This document shows, piece by piece, positions 1 through 11,758 of a stretch of DNA of 64,000 nt. Every line of letters begins with the position of its first letter. The first letter of the stretch is position 1. This DNA is from Adiantum capillus-veneris (Eukaryota > Streptophyta > Polypodiopsida > Polypodiales > Pteridaceae): the NCBI GenBank assembly GCA_014529385.2, contig CM043947.1, positions 119,071,873 through 119,135,872 on the forward strand, written 5' to 3'. The translations under genes and the position numbers were made by a program. The notes beneath the pieces were generated by a model. The model was not told where the DNA came from. It was given only the letters and a program-made list of their open reading frames with translations, and did no database searches.

Positions 1-57
1 TGGTGCAGTAGTTTTGACTCTCACCACAAAGTTGGCTTGCAGGTAGTAGGCCACTTC

Positions 58-207
58 GTGGTGTGTAGCCATATGGATCACTCCAGAAGTGTGTAGAATA
101 TAGTCTCCTTTCTCGTGGTGTGTAGTCATATGACTCACTCCAGGGAAGGCCTAGGGTAAATTTAGATTCTCACTCGTATGGTGTAGTAGTATACCTCTCA
201 CCAGGGA
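58..207. repeat. Degenerate short tandem repeat
   Basis: Three spaced copies of a unit reading roughly gtgGTGTAGtcaTATgaCTCACtCCAGggA occur near 58, 115 and 176. A related unit (gtgtagtag...cacctctcac) recurs near 2762-2793 beyond the inverted GC-rich blocks. Copies are imperfect. The meaning is unknown; they may be subterminal repeats of an old element. Confidence 0.4.
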
Positions 208-269
208 TTTCATTGACGTAATCACAATCGTGTGATTACGTTAATAACTCTAGTATTTACACAAGAAAA

Positions 270-1489
270 TCACGTGATCACGTTAATTGTTAACGTGATC
301 TTGATGGTGACCTGCAAAAACCAATAGAGCCAGTAGGCCCGTCGGGCTTTCCCATTTTCCCGGCGGACCCTGCCGGGCTGTAGAGTTTTACCGCCGGGCA
401 TTTTAACTAGGCAAATCCCTGGGGAGTATATCCGAGCACCGGGTATAGTCATCTTCTTGTGAATTGACCTAAGGTTACAGAGTCACAGGTCCTTTTTTTG
501 GGCCGAACGTGATTCTCAATTCGGTAAACACTTCTAAAAATATTTAAATTCTTCACCGAACATAAAGGTACTAAACCAAAACAATTGAGAATTTGGAGAG
601 TCATGCTCATTGTGACGAAGCCATTGGTCCATAAAAGGGTTGTAGTTGGTTTTAGAAGATGAGAATATTTAAATAACGAGTTGATAGTCAAGGGTCGGAT
701 GTCCTGTACTAGTGTACTGGGTATATAAAGATCCTTGAAGTCTTGCATTTTTCCACATCATAGATTTGAACATTTCCACTCCACAATATGAGAGCTATAA
801 TCCTTAATTGGGTGAAAGTAGCTTTTATATATTGAATTGGATGCATAAGGGGGCTACAATCCTTGATTGGGTACAAGTAGTCCTCATTGCTTAATTGTGT
901 AATTGTATTGAATATTTCATTGCCTTGTTTTATGCATTGTTTTATATAGGGAGTGAATTATGTATTATATTTAAAAGATTGTTAGTGCATGAGACGGTCA
1001 ATCATCGACATTATTTCTTTCATGTGTGTTTTGCAAATAATTATGATCATTTCAATGTAAATGTTGATGATTCTTTGTAGCATGTGAAAATAGTTGTGTC
1101 TTATTGTTTTCAAATGGCAGAGGATATATAACATTATATTTATAATTACATTGACAATTTCATATTATTTTTGTTTCCATAATGTCATGTAGAGAGTGCA
1201 TTGCAATGTGTATGTTCTCTCATAACATATGTGGTCGATATGTGGAATTGACTAGAGTGCATTGCAAATCTCATATTGTGTAGATTTGATTGCTTTCTTA
1301 GTGATTGTTTTTCTAATATATTGAATTTTTTATTTATTTATTTTAACTGAACATCTAGTTCTTATGTCTGTAGTATTAAATTGAAAGCAATGGAGAAAAA
1401 TGTCAGCACCAGTGATACGAAGAAGGCAAAGAATTAAAAAGCCCCTAGCAAACATGGGTTTTGAATCTCAAATCAAAACGATTGTATTT
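270..1489. other. No recognised gene, AT-rich
   Basis: A 99-codon open frame on the minus strand (449-748) has no motif I recognise, no clear splice context and unremarkable composition, so it is not called a gene. The rest is AT-rich with frequent stops on both strands. Confidence 0.5.
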
Positions 1490-1661
1490 CATCCATTGGA
1501 AGTTGTTTAGTAACTTGATCACAACCTCTTTTTGTTTCCATAAATATGATCACTTTACTTCCATCCATCATTCGCTTTAGCAAATCTGGCAAGTAAAGTG
1601 ATCATATTTATGGAAACAAAAAGAGGTTGTGATCAAGTTACTAAACAACTTCCAATGGATG
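1490..1661. repeat. Perfect 71-bp inverted repeat (hairpin)
   Basis: Positions 1490-1560 are the exact reverse complement of 1591-1661 (71 of 71 bases by eye), separated by a 30-base loop at 1561-1590. A transcript of either strand would fold into a long perfect stem. The right arm is in frame with a DEAD-box helicase fragment (1592-1747), so the left arm is an antisense copy of that coding sequence. Perfect identity implies recent formation, conversion between arms, or an assembly artefact. Confidence 0.95.
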
Positions 1662-1750
1662 CATTTGCAGCTTTATCTATCGATGATGATAAGAGTCAAG
1701 CTGAACGACATTGGCTTCTTTTGAATTTAGATCTAGCAATAGCCCTATAA
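1592..1750 (+). pseudogene. DEAD-box RNA helicase fragment
   Basis: An open frame of 52 codons ends in TAA at 1748-1750. It encodes a stretch typical of the start of the second RecA-like domain of DBP2/DDX5-type (plant RH20/RH30-like) DEAD-box helicases: VIIFMETKRGCDQVTKQL (motif IV region), then MDAFAALSIDDDKSQAER, matching the family pattern in which IHGDKSQ.ER precedes motif V. The usual histidine-glycine before DKSQ is replaced by two Asp residues, and the frame stops before the ATDVAARG motif. No upstream ATPase domain (motifs Q, I or DEAD) is visible. It is a gene fragment or retro-copy remnant, not a functional helicase. Its 5' part is duplicated in inverted orientation to form the hairpin. 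Confidence 0.7.
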
Positions 1751-2332
1751 TGACAACAATAGATGGATATGAAGGACATAAATCACAAGAAAGAAAAAAA
1801 ACAACAAAGACCGCACCGACATTGACAATGAGGTGATGTCAGAGAGGACATGAATTCGGAGGGGGGGAGTGTTGACCCATGGGTCAACAACACGACATAA
1901 CTCAATTTCCCATATTAAAGTCTTGTTTTTTGATAGTTATGATATGATGCGGATTATGGTTAAAAACATCATTTATAATGAGTAGTTATTCTACTTGTAG
2001 AAGCCAGGGTGCAATGGCACTTCATCCTAACTCTACTTCTTGCCTCCTCGTTGCATTGGAGATTCAACTGCACCATCACAATTGGCTTGGAGAGAGCTAC
2101 ACAACAATGCCAACCATTCCTTGCAAATTGGAGCACATGTGCTAACGCATCTACGAGCTATTTATGGTTGTAAGTGTATCAAATGATGTTTGTTTTTTGC
2201 GTGCAAGTAGTCATTATAATTGTGGCGACACTACGTAGCTCCACAACGAAGATAGTCATTGATCTCTCTCTCTGTCTCTCTCTCTCTCATGACCCCCTCT
2301 CTCCTCTCGACGTACCTACAAAGATGGTCAAC

Positions 2333-2438
<106 letters not shown>

Positions 2439-2802
2439 TCAACAAAAAACACCGAACGTGCCCGATTTGGGCCCTCTATGATATTAAGCTACAGCCCGCC
2501 GGGCTATAGGGTCTTCCCAGAGGGACCGGAGGGAAAATGCATAACCCTTGCGGGGCCCGACGGGAAAACGCAGATGCCCGGCGGGCTTTTTGTGGGTTTC
2601 GAGATTGCTCTGAACCGGCTTGTTTGTGATCATGTTAATTGTGATTATGTAAATATGTCAACAAGACCTTGTGATCACACAAATTTTTTGGTAATTACGT
2701 AAATATTAAATCCCTACCTCTCACCATAGAGGTGAGTTAGGATTAGAGGTCGACTCATGGAGTGTAGTAGGCATGATGCTACACCTCTCACTTCAGAGTG
2801 GC

Positions 2803-3388
2803 TTATAAAATTTACAATCTTAAATTAAGTCATTGTTGATTATTCTATATAGAAGCACAAAGATTAATGTTCGCCATTTTAAGAGTACAGAGATGCATAC
2901 TTTATGCCCTCTTCATCTTAATGTGACTTTCGTTATTTTTGTGCTTCTATTTTTGTAGTAACATCATTGTTCATTAGCAGATGACTTGGTGTTACTCTAA
3001 ACGTAGATATATACAACAATTGATTTACATTTGAGATTGTTGAGCTGTTTGCTGATGGTTGTGTTGTGCGTTCCACACACTCCATTAGAAAAAGATTATA
3101 AAATTTACAATTTTAGATTAAGTTTTTTTATCATATGTGTTACATAGAAACACAAGCGTTACCACTCATTATATTAAGAGTGAAGAGATGCATATTTTCA
3201 TGCCCTCTTCATCTTAATGTGACATACTGGTTACTCGTGTGTTTCATATTCCAAAGGAACATCATTTTTCATCAATAAATGACTTGGTGTTGTTTTGGAC
3301 GTAAACACATACGATAGGTAACTTATATCTGCAATTGTTATTTATCTGTTGATAGTTGTGTTGTGAGTTCCACACACTTTATGAGGGA
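2803..3388. repeat. Diverged 293-bp tandem duplication
   Basis: Two adjacent copies begin with ttataaaatttacaa at 2803 and 3096. Shared landmarks in the same order are gagatgcatac/gagatgcatat, gccctcttcatcttaatgtg, gatgacttggtgtt / aatgacttggtgtt, gttgtgttgtg and ttccacacact. The copies differ by many substitutions and small indels, so the duplication is old. No coding potential was seen. Confidence 0.85.
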
Positions 3389-3576
3389 TTAGATTGATAA
3401 AAACTATCAATCTATTTTACAACAGCATCCAGAACTTGTGTTGAGAATATCTCACACTAGTTGACTTGTTCACATGTACGATTTTCCAATCCTTTAGATG
3501 TGATTTCTTTCATCATCTCACACTTCTGCACATAGCAGGGTCTAGTTCTTGTGCTGAGAGCATCTCACACTCCTGG

Positions 3577-3577
<1 letters not shown>

Positions 3578-3627
<50 letters not shown>
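3578..3627. repeat. (TC)n microsatellite
   Basis: About 50 bp of TC repeats about 200 bp upstream of the kinase-like pseudogene. Confidence 0.97.
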
Positions 3628-3628
<1 letters not shown>

Positions 3629-3828
3629 ATTTAATTTTCATGGTGATTCGCACAATGTGGTTTGTAATCATAAGATTTTCTCTTTAATTTGCAATAATTT
3701 AATATTGTTTAATAAATTTGTATCATCATTTAATATATATAGGGTTAACACTCATTATATAATAACTATGTTACTGTGGTGTACAATCTTTTCGTAAGAT
3801 TCTTAATTTATAATATTGTCATACAGAT

Positions 3829-5241
3829 ATGGCAGACCCGAAGCTAGCGAAACATCAACGAAAGTTCGTCTCCGAAGTGATTGTGAGACACTTTCATTAC
3901 ATGTCAGAGGCAGAGATTAGGCATTGTTTAAACCCTGTCGCTCCGGAGCATTTTTATCAGCTCATAGAGACTCTGACCAAGTCTGTGTTTGAGCAGCTCC
4001 AGGCAGAGTTTGCACCAGCTATTTTTGACATAGCCCTCCTGACATCAGGTGCTTTAGTAAACATGGTCAAACAAACCATTAGGCAGATCATGAAAACCTT
4101 TCAAGAATTGAAAAATCCTGCAATTACTTCCTTGCCAAACATAGATGAGCGCATACATCTTGTGTAACAGCTTTATACGGAGTTCAAGAGTAAGGAAAAG
4201 TTAGAAAGAGTAGCAAAGCGTGCAAGAGTGGAAGCCAGCTCTTCCGAAGCTGCTTTTGAACCAGAAATCCTTCTTAGAATAGAGCCTGCAGCATCATCCG
4301 TTGTTGCATTAGACCTCTCTCAGCTACCACCTATTTTACACCTTTTACCCGACACAGCCGTCTTCAATATCCAAGCTCCACAGCTGGGAGAGGGAAGATG
4401 GGCACATGTGAAGCGTGTGGGTGTCACACATCCCGCTTTCAAAGATCAAGTGTATGCTGCAAAAGTGTTCAAAGTACACTTACATGGGCCCACCATGGAG
4501 CAACAGGTCAAAGACGAAGCAATAATTTTGGATATTTCACATTATGGTATTATCTACCCTCTTGCCATGGTGCGCCACGTGGAGGGACCTATGCTCATTT
4601 CTCGATTTTGGAATGGCGGCCATGTGGAGCAATGGATAAAAGAATGCACTGCAGACGGCAGCCATCCTGTCATTCACGATTACGTACTCACTGCATGAAC
4701 AGTAGAGCTATTCCAGGAGAATATTTTGCAGATCATCAATGCTCCCCTCCAAACTCTGAAGTATATACATACGCATAACTACCTCGACAATGATCTACAC
4801 TCTCGCAACATGATGCTACATTTTGGCAAAAAAGGTGTTTACGCCGGCATTGTGGATTGGGGTTCATGCACCAAAACAAATACGACAGCCAGTTTTCCTC
4901 CTCTACGCGATATGCATATAGAAACTAGAAAACAATATAAGAGAGATTATCCATGGGCAGCCCCTGAATATATATCTAGTATTCCTCCCTCCTGGACCAA
5001 AGCTATGGATATTTATTCCATGTGTCATACATGTAAATGCATTTTGAAGTGCTTACTAGAGCCCCAAGAACAAAGCAAGAGACATTTTTTGAGTAATGTA
5101 CTTGCCCATCTTGAAAGTGGCAAGCGCGTTCACCCCAAAACCCGGCCTAATGCTTTTGAGCTCTCATTATGTTTAAATGGTGCCCATAGAGTGGGCTACA
5201 ACATAGTAATGACATCTGGCTTACGACCAGTTGATGATTAA
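3829..5241 (+). pseudogene. Protein-kinase-like gene with two in-frame stops
   Basis: One reading frame runs from ATG 3829 to TAA 5239-5241 (471 codons) but is broken by TAA at 4165-4167 and TGA at 4696-4698. Reading across the stops gives an N-terminal helical region (about residues 1-130), then a kinase-like fold. Visible motifs are a glycine-rich loop (LGEGRWAHV), a VAIK-type lysine (YAAKVF), a catalytic loop YLDNDLHSRNMM that keeps Asp, His and Asn but lacks the HRD histidine, a metal site VDWG in place of DFG, APEY in the activation segment, and KAMDIYS in the F-helix position. The fold is atypical and nearer to small-molecule or divergent kinases than to receptor kinases. The start follows a plausible splice acceptor (catacag|at ATG). 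It may be a broken host gene or cargo of an old transposon. The substrate is unknown. Confidence 0.65.
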
Positions 5242-5400
5242 TGAAAACGCAGTCTCATGATTTCATCATTGTTTTACTTTTGGTGTTAGATTTAATTGTA
5301 TGTTTAATTGAGCAAAAATTCTATATTTGTCATTCGATATACTGTCAAATTAATTGAATGGGTATTTAAAAGTAATGACATGTTCACCTGATATGTAGAT

Positions 5401-6183
5401 ATGGAAGAAGAACTCAACCACGCTGACGCTCAGGTAATTTTTAAAGAAGAACAAGTTAGATGTGGACAAGCAGATCTTTCTACCATTGCCACCATTGAAG
5501 AAGTTGAATCTGAGCTGCAGGGCGAACCATTAACCCTTAAAGAGTGCAAAAAGCTTTGCCCTAATCACTTTGTACGCCATCAACTATTTCAAATAAGTGG
5601 CAATGCAAAAGATACAGCTCCGTTAAAGCTCTCTGATTTACAACATAAAGGGCTGACACGTGTATTGTTGCAAAGGTCTATACGACAAGAGAGATGCCTA
5701 CCAAACAACAACCAAGTAGCAATTTACTTTATCCATCAATGCTATGTTCGATATGTTTTGCTGAAGAGAGTGGATTGGTCAGATCGTCCAGGCACCACTG
5801 GCGTTGGACGTGGACGCATTGCAAAAAAGGTGGCAGTATGCAATGCAAGTAATCCAATGCCTCCTCGCAAGCGTCCTATTGTTTTACTTCCTAAAGAGTC
5901 AGAAACACTGACTGAATTAGCCAGCCAAGGACAAGACCTTGCCAGCCAAGGAGAAACACCGGACATGCTTCGTGGCCGGATTCTTGAGCTTGAAATAGAG
6001 TTAAGTGATACACAAGCAAAGCTTCAACGATATGAATCATTGTATGGACCTTTGCCAGATGATACAGCCACTTCACATAAAGATGTTGTTGAACTATCCC
6101 CTGAGCTAGGAATTACAGATTTTACCATAGACGAACTTATAAAAATCTATCAAACTCATAAGTCACTCAGAAGCTTTTTGTAA
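5401..6183 (+). CDS. Hypothetical coiled-coil protein
   Basis: An uninterrupted 260-codon frame starts at ATG 5401, just after a splice-acceptor-like atgtag, and ends at TAA 6181-6183. I do not recognise the family. The protein has an acidic N-terminus (residues 1-45), a globular middle with Cys and aromatic residues (50-125), a basic linker (GRGRIAKK, PPRKRP; about 138-165), a short internal repeat (ASQGQDL/ASQGETP; about 176-190) and a predicted coiled coil (LRGRILELEIELSDTQAKLQ; about 191-212). The linker could bind nucleic acid or direct nuclear import. It lies 160 bp downstream of the kinase-like pseudogene in the same orientation. Both start in the context AG-AT-ATGG, suggesting a shared origin or the same transposable unit. 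It converges with the hAT transposase remnant. Intactness beside broken neighbours suggests more recent constraint, or chance. Confidence 0.5.
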   Translation: MEEELNHADAQVIFKEEQVRCGQADLSTIATIEEVESELQGEPLTLKECKKLCPNHFVRHQLFQISGNAKDTAPLKLSDLQHKGLTRVLLQRSIRQERCLPNNNQVAIYFIHQCYVRYVLLKRVDWSDRPGTTGVGRGRIAKKVAVCNASNPMPPRKRPIVLLPKESETLTELASQGQDLASQGETPDMLRGRILELEIELSDTQAKLQRYESLYGPLPDDTATSHKDVVELSPELGITDFTIDELIKIYQTHKSLRSFL

Positions 6184-6367
6184 TCTCAAAATTATATCAA
6201 ACTCTTTTCGATTGAGTAATTTCCCAGAACCTTGTTGTAATTTCAAACCTACATCAACTTTATGTAACTTTTATTTGACAAGATATTATTGGCAGTTTAT
6301 TACTTTCAACTGAAGAGACCACATCTCTTAATTGTGTATATATTTGAGTGTGAGTGAATATGTGTGT

Positions 6368-6369
<2 letters not shown>

Positions 6370-6413
<44 letters not shown>

Positions 6414-6414
6414 G
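6370..6414. repeat. (GA)n microsatellite
   Basis: About 45 bp of GA repeats between the convergent coiled-coil ORF and the hAT transposase remnant. Confidence 0.95.
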
Positions 6415-6547
6415 GTTTTGATGTGAATGACAACGAGATAACACTTTCTTTCATCATATACAAAAACTTGTTGAGTAATATTACAATGGTACTCTCACAA
6501 ATCATCTCCATCTTCAAAAACTGCATATCATCTACTTCGTCCATATC

Positions 6548-8626
6548 TTAGCATTTTGAAACTATCTCCCATTCCATATCATCATCATCATCAACTTCTG
6601 CAGAAATAGCTTCATGCGTTTGGAAGACTCCATATTGCTTTTGAGCGGCTCTAGTTGCAATGTTTTGAGGCTTATGAATAAGTCTCATATTGCAAAAAAT
6701 ATACACCAAATCAGCAACCCGTTTAGTATGAAGTCTGTTTCGCTTTTTAGTGTGCACAAAATCAAATGCTGACCAGTTTCGCTCACAACTTCCACTTGAT
6801 GCAGCTACTGATAAAACTCTAACTGCGATGTGTTGCAACTCCACTTTCTCTCCACCGTACTCCTTCCACCATAAAGGTGCACTTGTTTTGCCAATGGCAT
6901 CTATATGCCACGGATCTTGAAACATACCAGTTTTGTTGGCATAATCTACTCGCTGATGAAAAGCTACTTTTCCATCTTCGTGCCCTAAGAGTTGGGAGCG
7001 GGAGCACACTGTTTTGAAGTCGGACATAACTTCTTTGTTGGCGGATTGCTGATGCATTTGAAACCTAGGATCCAATACAAAAGCCGCACCATGCAATGGT
7101 AACTTTATCCTTTGCACCAAAACTGACATTTTCTCTTAGCTTGCGTATAGCCTTTGACATATACCAGTAGACCCGACCAAAAATAAAAGAATCTGTGTCA
7201 ACTGCTCTCAAAAGATCTACAAATGGATTTGACATAGTTACTATTCTTTCTACATTACGCCAAAAGACTGGCGAGTTTACTATTTGCGCACATCGACCAG
7301 CTCCTTCCTGATAACTTGGATACTTGCTGAGCCATCCATCCCATCTTCTGTCTGCTAAGGTTTCCATCAATGCAGGCTTCAACTCTTGCAAAGCAGCAAG
7401 AACATAGTATGCCGTAGCAAACCTTATCACGCAAAATATTTGCAAAGCTTTATTTGGTGACTTGGTTCGAAAAAGAGCATACAAAAATTGATGCTCTCTA
7501 ATGAATTTCACCACATGATTTGCATCCAATAAAGTTTGCTTCACACATGCCATTTTACCAATATCTTTTAAAAGCAAATTTAAAGTGTGAGCTGCACATG
7601 GTACCCAAGAAATCTTCGGATACTTGACTTGAATAGCTCTTCTTGCTCCTTTGTAGTTGGCCGCATTATCTGTGACAATAGCAGTCACATTCTTTGGTCC
7701 ACCTGCCTTTGCAATTGCACACTCATACACCCCTAGCTACTAGGTAGGTGATAGTCTTCTCTTTCAATGAGCTGTCAATTGCTTCCACGAACATAGCCCC
7801 TTCTAGGGTTAATAAGCATTACATTGATTAAAGGTTTTTTCTGACAGTTAGTCCATCCATCCAATGCCATGGTGCATCCATATGCTGGAACAAACTCTAG
7901 CATTGTGCATTTGAGAATGGCTTCAGTACTGTCTTTGACTTTATAAAGATATTCAGTTTGCATATTGTTATAGTCAGGAAGCACAAATCCTTTTTTGGTT
8001 GTACTCATCAAAGCATCTTGAAATATTGGATTGCGCATAGCATTGAACGATATGCCACACGCAACAAATGCTTGTGTCCATTTTAAATGCAACTCAAGCA
8101 ACCATTTTTTACCTAATGCTTCAGGCATGGTCTGTCCATTGGATGACGCTCTGCCGGATTTGCTTGTGCTAGGAACTCCTCTTGATGTAGAAGCATGTCC
8201 ATGAAGAGGGTTCAATTCAGAACTCTGATCGTTTACTTGAGTGGTACACACCTCTTCTGTTGCATCATTGCATACAGATGGTTCAATATTTGTATGAATA
8301 TCTTTAGAAACATCACCTTTATGTTTAGCTGCAAGAATCAACTTTACTTTGCGAGAATACATAGGAAATTTTTCATGAATATCTTTTGGTGGTGCCCCGC
8401 ACTTTTCAACATTGCCAAGGACTTTAAATAAATGCTCCTTAATTCTAGTTGCATTACCACTAAACTGGTGGCCACAAGATTTACATTTAAGTTGAGATGT
8501 ATTTCTCCCAGCTTTCAACTCATGCACATAACTCCACTCTTGTCCTTTCACCATGATGCACAAAAGTAATTTTCTAGTGAAAACAAAGTCAATCATCATT
8601 TTCATAATCAAAATCAATTTAAACAT
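6548..8626 (-). pseudogene. hAT-family transposase, frameshifted
   Basis: Three consecutive minus-strand segments in different frames make up one hAT transposase of about 690 residues. Segment 1 (8626-7775) has a BED-type zinc finger (CKSCGHQFSGNATRIKEHL, then a Cys) and a DUF659 region (CGISFNAMRNPIFQDAL; YGCTMALDGWTN). Segment 2 (7730-7065) carries the RNase-H-like catalytic region (VTAIVTDNAANYKGA; WVPCAAHTLNLLLKDIGK). Segment 3 (7129-6548) ends with the hAT dimerisation region (SVAASSGSCERNWSAFDFVH; RVADLVYIFCNMRL) and an acidic tail. Frame changes fall at about 7730-7775 and 7065-7130, with a stop near 7735. The family catalyses cut-and-paste transposition in the nucleus with 8-bp target duplications. 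This copy cannot make a full protein unless unrecognised introns restore the frame. Terminal repeats were not identified. Confidence 0.88.
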
Positions 8627-9700
8627 TAAATTATTTTAACTAACAATGATTGAACGAAATTAAAATAATTAAAAACAATGATTGAACAAAAATACAATAA
8701 TAAAAAACAATACCATTGGATTACATATAAATTGCATCGATTTATCTAAAGTGTAAGCTTGTAGCTTTAACACATTACGATAATCAATAATTACAATTAA
8801 ATCAAGTATTTAAATGATTATCATTATAAATTGTTATACCTACAAGAGCTATAAGTGACATTTTTAAATGTCAAAACGATAATCACTTAAAATACTTGAT
8901 AATTATCGTATCTATGTAAAGTGCAAACAAAAAGTTATTACACTTTACCATAGATTTTTAAGCAATTATCTATCTACCATGCGAGCATGTGTATGCTCTC
9001 ACACAGTACGATAGATTTTACAGTCCAAATAAAGATAAGAGAATATCAATATTTTTGGACATGTTTTTCCTAAATTTATACTCTAGTGAGAGCATAGCAG
9101 TGTGAATAGCTCTACACAAAACGTAAAATATACTTTGTTTCATTATATTCATTTTGAAGTGAGAGAAAATCTCTACACATCAAAATCGAACTTTAAATTA
9201 CATAGAATTTTTAAACTAATTATCTCATATGAGAGTACACTCTACACACAATGATAATAGCCTAATTTTTTTAATTAGTCACCTGCAAGTGTCAATTAAT
9301 TGAACACATTGACAAGTGATTACATAGAATTTTTTTAAATTGCATAGAATTTTTAAACTAATTATCTCATATGAGAGTACACTCTACACACAATGATAAT
9401 ATCCTAATTTTTTTAATTAGTCACTTTCAAGTGTCAATTAATTGAACACATTGACAAGTGATTCTTATAATTACGTTTTGTATCAGGTGAGAGATTAAAC
9501 TCTTCACAAAATACAAACTTTCAACTATTTACTAATTTATTCAAAACAAATTTATAAATTTGAAACACAAAACTTAAAATCCATTGAATTTTAATTTTTA
9601 TCTAATTCAAATTGTTTTATTTTTTTACATATTACTCTTTTAATTGTTTGGTGAGAATACTCACATGGAAAACACTGACTGTGAATGATGGTGTGAAAAT
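8627..9700. other. AT-rich flank with inverted and tandem repeats
   Basis: This stretch upstream of the hAT remnant is very AT-rich and has no coding signal. An imperfect inverted repeat lies at about 8798-8826 against 8878-8906 (aatcaagtatttaaatgattatca against gataatcacttaaaatacttgat), around a palindrome (tgacatttttaaatgtca). A 142-bp tandem duplication follows at 9201-9463. It may be the 5' subterminal region of the hAT element. Confidence 0.5.
9201..9463. repeat. 142-bp tandem duplication
   Basis: Two near-identical units start with catagaatttttaaact at 9201 and 9343 and end with acattgacaagtgatt. They differ at only a few positions (for example aatagcc/aatatcc and cacctgc/cactttc), so the duplication is recent relative to its surroundings. 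Confidence 0.93.
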
Positions 9701-11758
9701 TAGATGTCGCGTGTTGCTTTATATACTAACATATTTGATCGTTATTATTTTAGATCGAAAATAATTTCGTTCGAAAAGTTTTTCGATCGAAAAACTAAGA
9801 AGTTATACGTTTGGCCGTCTATGCTAATGTGGCACCGTATAATACGACCGTATAATTCAAATACACAAATAATACGCCCATTATTCGCGTATTATCCATC
9901 TCCCGAATAACGAATAATGTTAGCCTATTCCATGGAATCCTTTCAACAACTACCTTCAAATCAGCAACATAATTTACAACTACCTTTGAATAGAGATGCC
10001 ATGTTTCAATGTAGATGTTTCTTCTACTTTGTGTCAGAGGAGGCTTCTTGTTGTCAGCATGTTGTTGACCTCCATGGAAGGCATCGTTCATTCTCCTCCA
10101 GTTTATATTTTTCTCTCCATCCTTGCAGGATAGCTCTCATAGTGGTTCACCACACACTCACCAAAGTAGGCCCATGCCACTTTTTGGCCCCTAGGGTCCT
10201 TTATGGCTACATGTCATCTCTCATAAGCACAGCACCATGAAAAACTTGCTTGTTATTTCGCCACACGAGGGGGGAAATTGATATACTTTGTAGTATAAAA
10301 ACTTGCAGTCATCATGCAAGTGCGAATGTAGATGACTCAAGTATATCATTGAGTTTTTGCTTGAAAAATAGTAAGCCACTGGTCTACAGGGAGATCCTCA
10401 TCAAGCGGATCTTGTGCAAGCTTTCCCTCAAGGCTTAATTCATACTACTCATGTAGCTCTTCAAGTGTGTATAAATTTTTTTTTGGTCTAAAATATGAGA
10501 GGATAAAGACCATTTAGACTTTCCCTTTTCCTCCTCAAACTGTTGACAAATGGTACCAAAATTGGTACTTTAATGTACCAAACTTCCATGAAAATGTTTC
10601 ATTCAAGCATGCATGCAACACATCAAAACGTACTAACAAAGGTACAACAACTCAAATAAAGTTTCACCTCTCCTATTAGATGCCTTTCTCTCCCCATCAT
10701 ATTGGAGCACAAAGGCTCACTCGGAGTCGTCTACGTTTGCCTTTGCTTAACACTTGTTCGTATGTTTGACATGCTTTTGGGCTGCACCTCAGGTGACGGT
10801 GATAGTGTAGAATCTAGATTGATGTTGCGGGGGAATTTCACTGCATCTTCATTGCCCTTTGATTTGGGCTTGCTTTGTGGTGAGGCTTTGGGAGCAACCT
10901 TGCGGGATGGAGTCCTCATGGCCCAAAGAAGAGCACACACAACACAATAGGTCAAGAGCTCACAATGGGACTACGCACCATGTCACAATGAGCAACTCTC
11001 GCAACAAAATAAGGAGTAGGCAGTAGGGCATGAACCAGTAGAGGAGTGTAGCAACGTAGAGCAGGGAAAAGGAAACACAAAAGTAGAAAGGACATCCTAG
11101 GTCACATTCAAACGCTCACCACTACTCTAAATGATGATACCACCCTTCACAAAAGTGGTCGAGGCCCATGATCTTCATTTGATCCTAAATCTTAATAAGT
11201 TTTCTTTTGTTTAGAAGTAAAATCCTTAAGCTTGAAGTCAAGGTATTCCCTCCAAAATACAAAAGGACTTCATCTCTAAATGTACCTAGGTGATGGAAAA
11301 AAAATGGGCCTTTTTTTTTACCACCAAAGCTTGCTTTCAGCTAGGAGTGAAACTTACCAAAAACAGGAAGTTAAGAGAGGAGCAAAATTATGTTGTTTAA
11401 GAATTGGAGTTGGTGAGAGGGCAGAAAGGGCTTTATCCTTTGCAAGGTGGCAAGGCAACACCATCGCATCTAGGGCTTATTCTCGCCATTAGAAGCCCAT
11501 ATAGGAGCCAACTCTGCCTTTTGAAGAGCTTTTCAATTGGGGCACCTTACAAAAGAAACAAGACGAGTATGTAGAAGAAACAAGACGAGTATGATAGTTT
11601 TTGTAGTGCATCTATAAGGACGTAATGATTGTGTTTTGGGGTACAATGGGCCACAACACTGACACATGGGGGCACGTGGGGACGGGTAAGGGGATCTTTA
11701 CGAAGGGTTATGGCGGGCATCTGGAGGTGGAGGAGTGCACTCAAAAAATGGCGGCATT
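9701..11758. other. No convincing gene
   Basis: The start (9831-9912) has several taatacg/cgtatta motifs in both orientations, resembling transposon subterminal repeats. Short open frames at 10702-10950 and 9917-10240 have no recognisable motif, and their reverse strands are equally open. Nothing else was identified. Confidence 0.4.

Noticed and set aside
449-748. 99-codon minus-strand frame
   Set aside because: No recognisable motif or splice context in AT-rich DNA; likely chance.
1850-1900. Polypurine tract followed by TGTTGACCC, resembling the start of a 3' LTR
   Set aside because: No matching second LTR or retroelement coding sequence nearby. Kept only as a possible relic.
3829-6183. 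A prokaryotic-style kinase and partner operon
   Set aside because: The plant nuclear context, splice-acceptor-like starts and in-frame stops do not support a bacterial operon.
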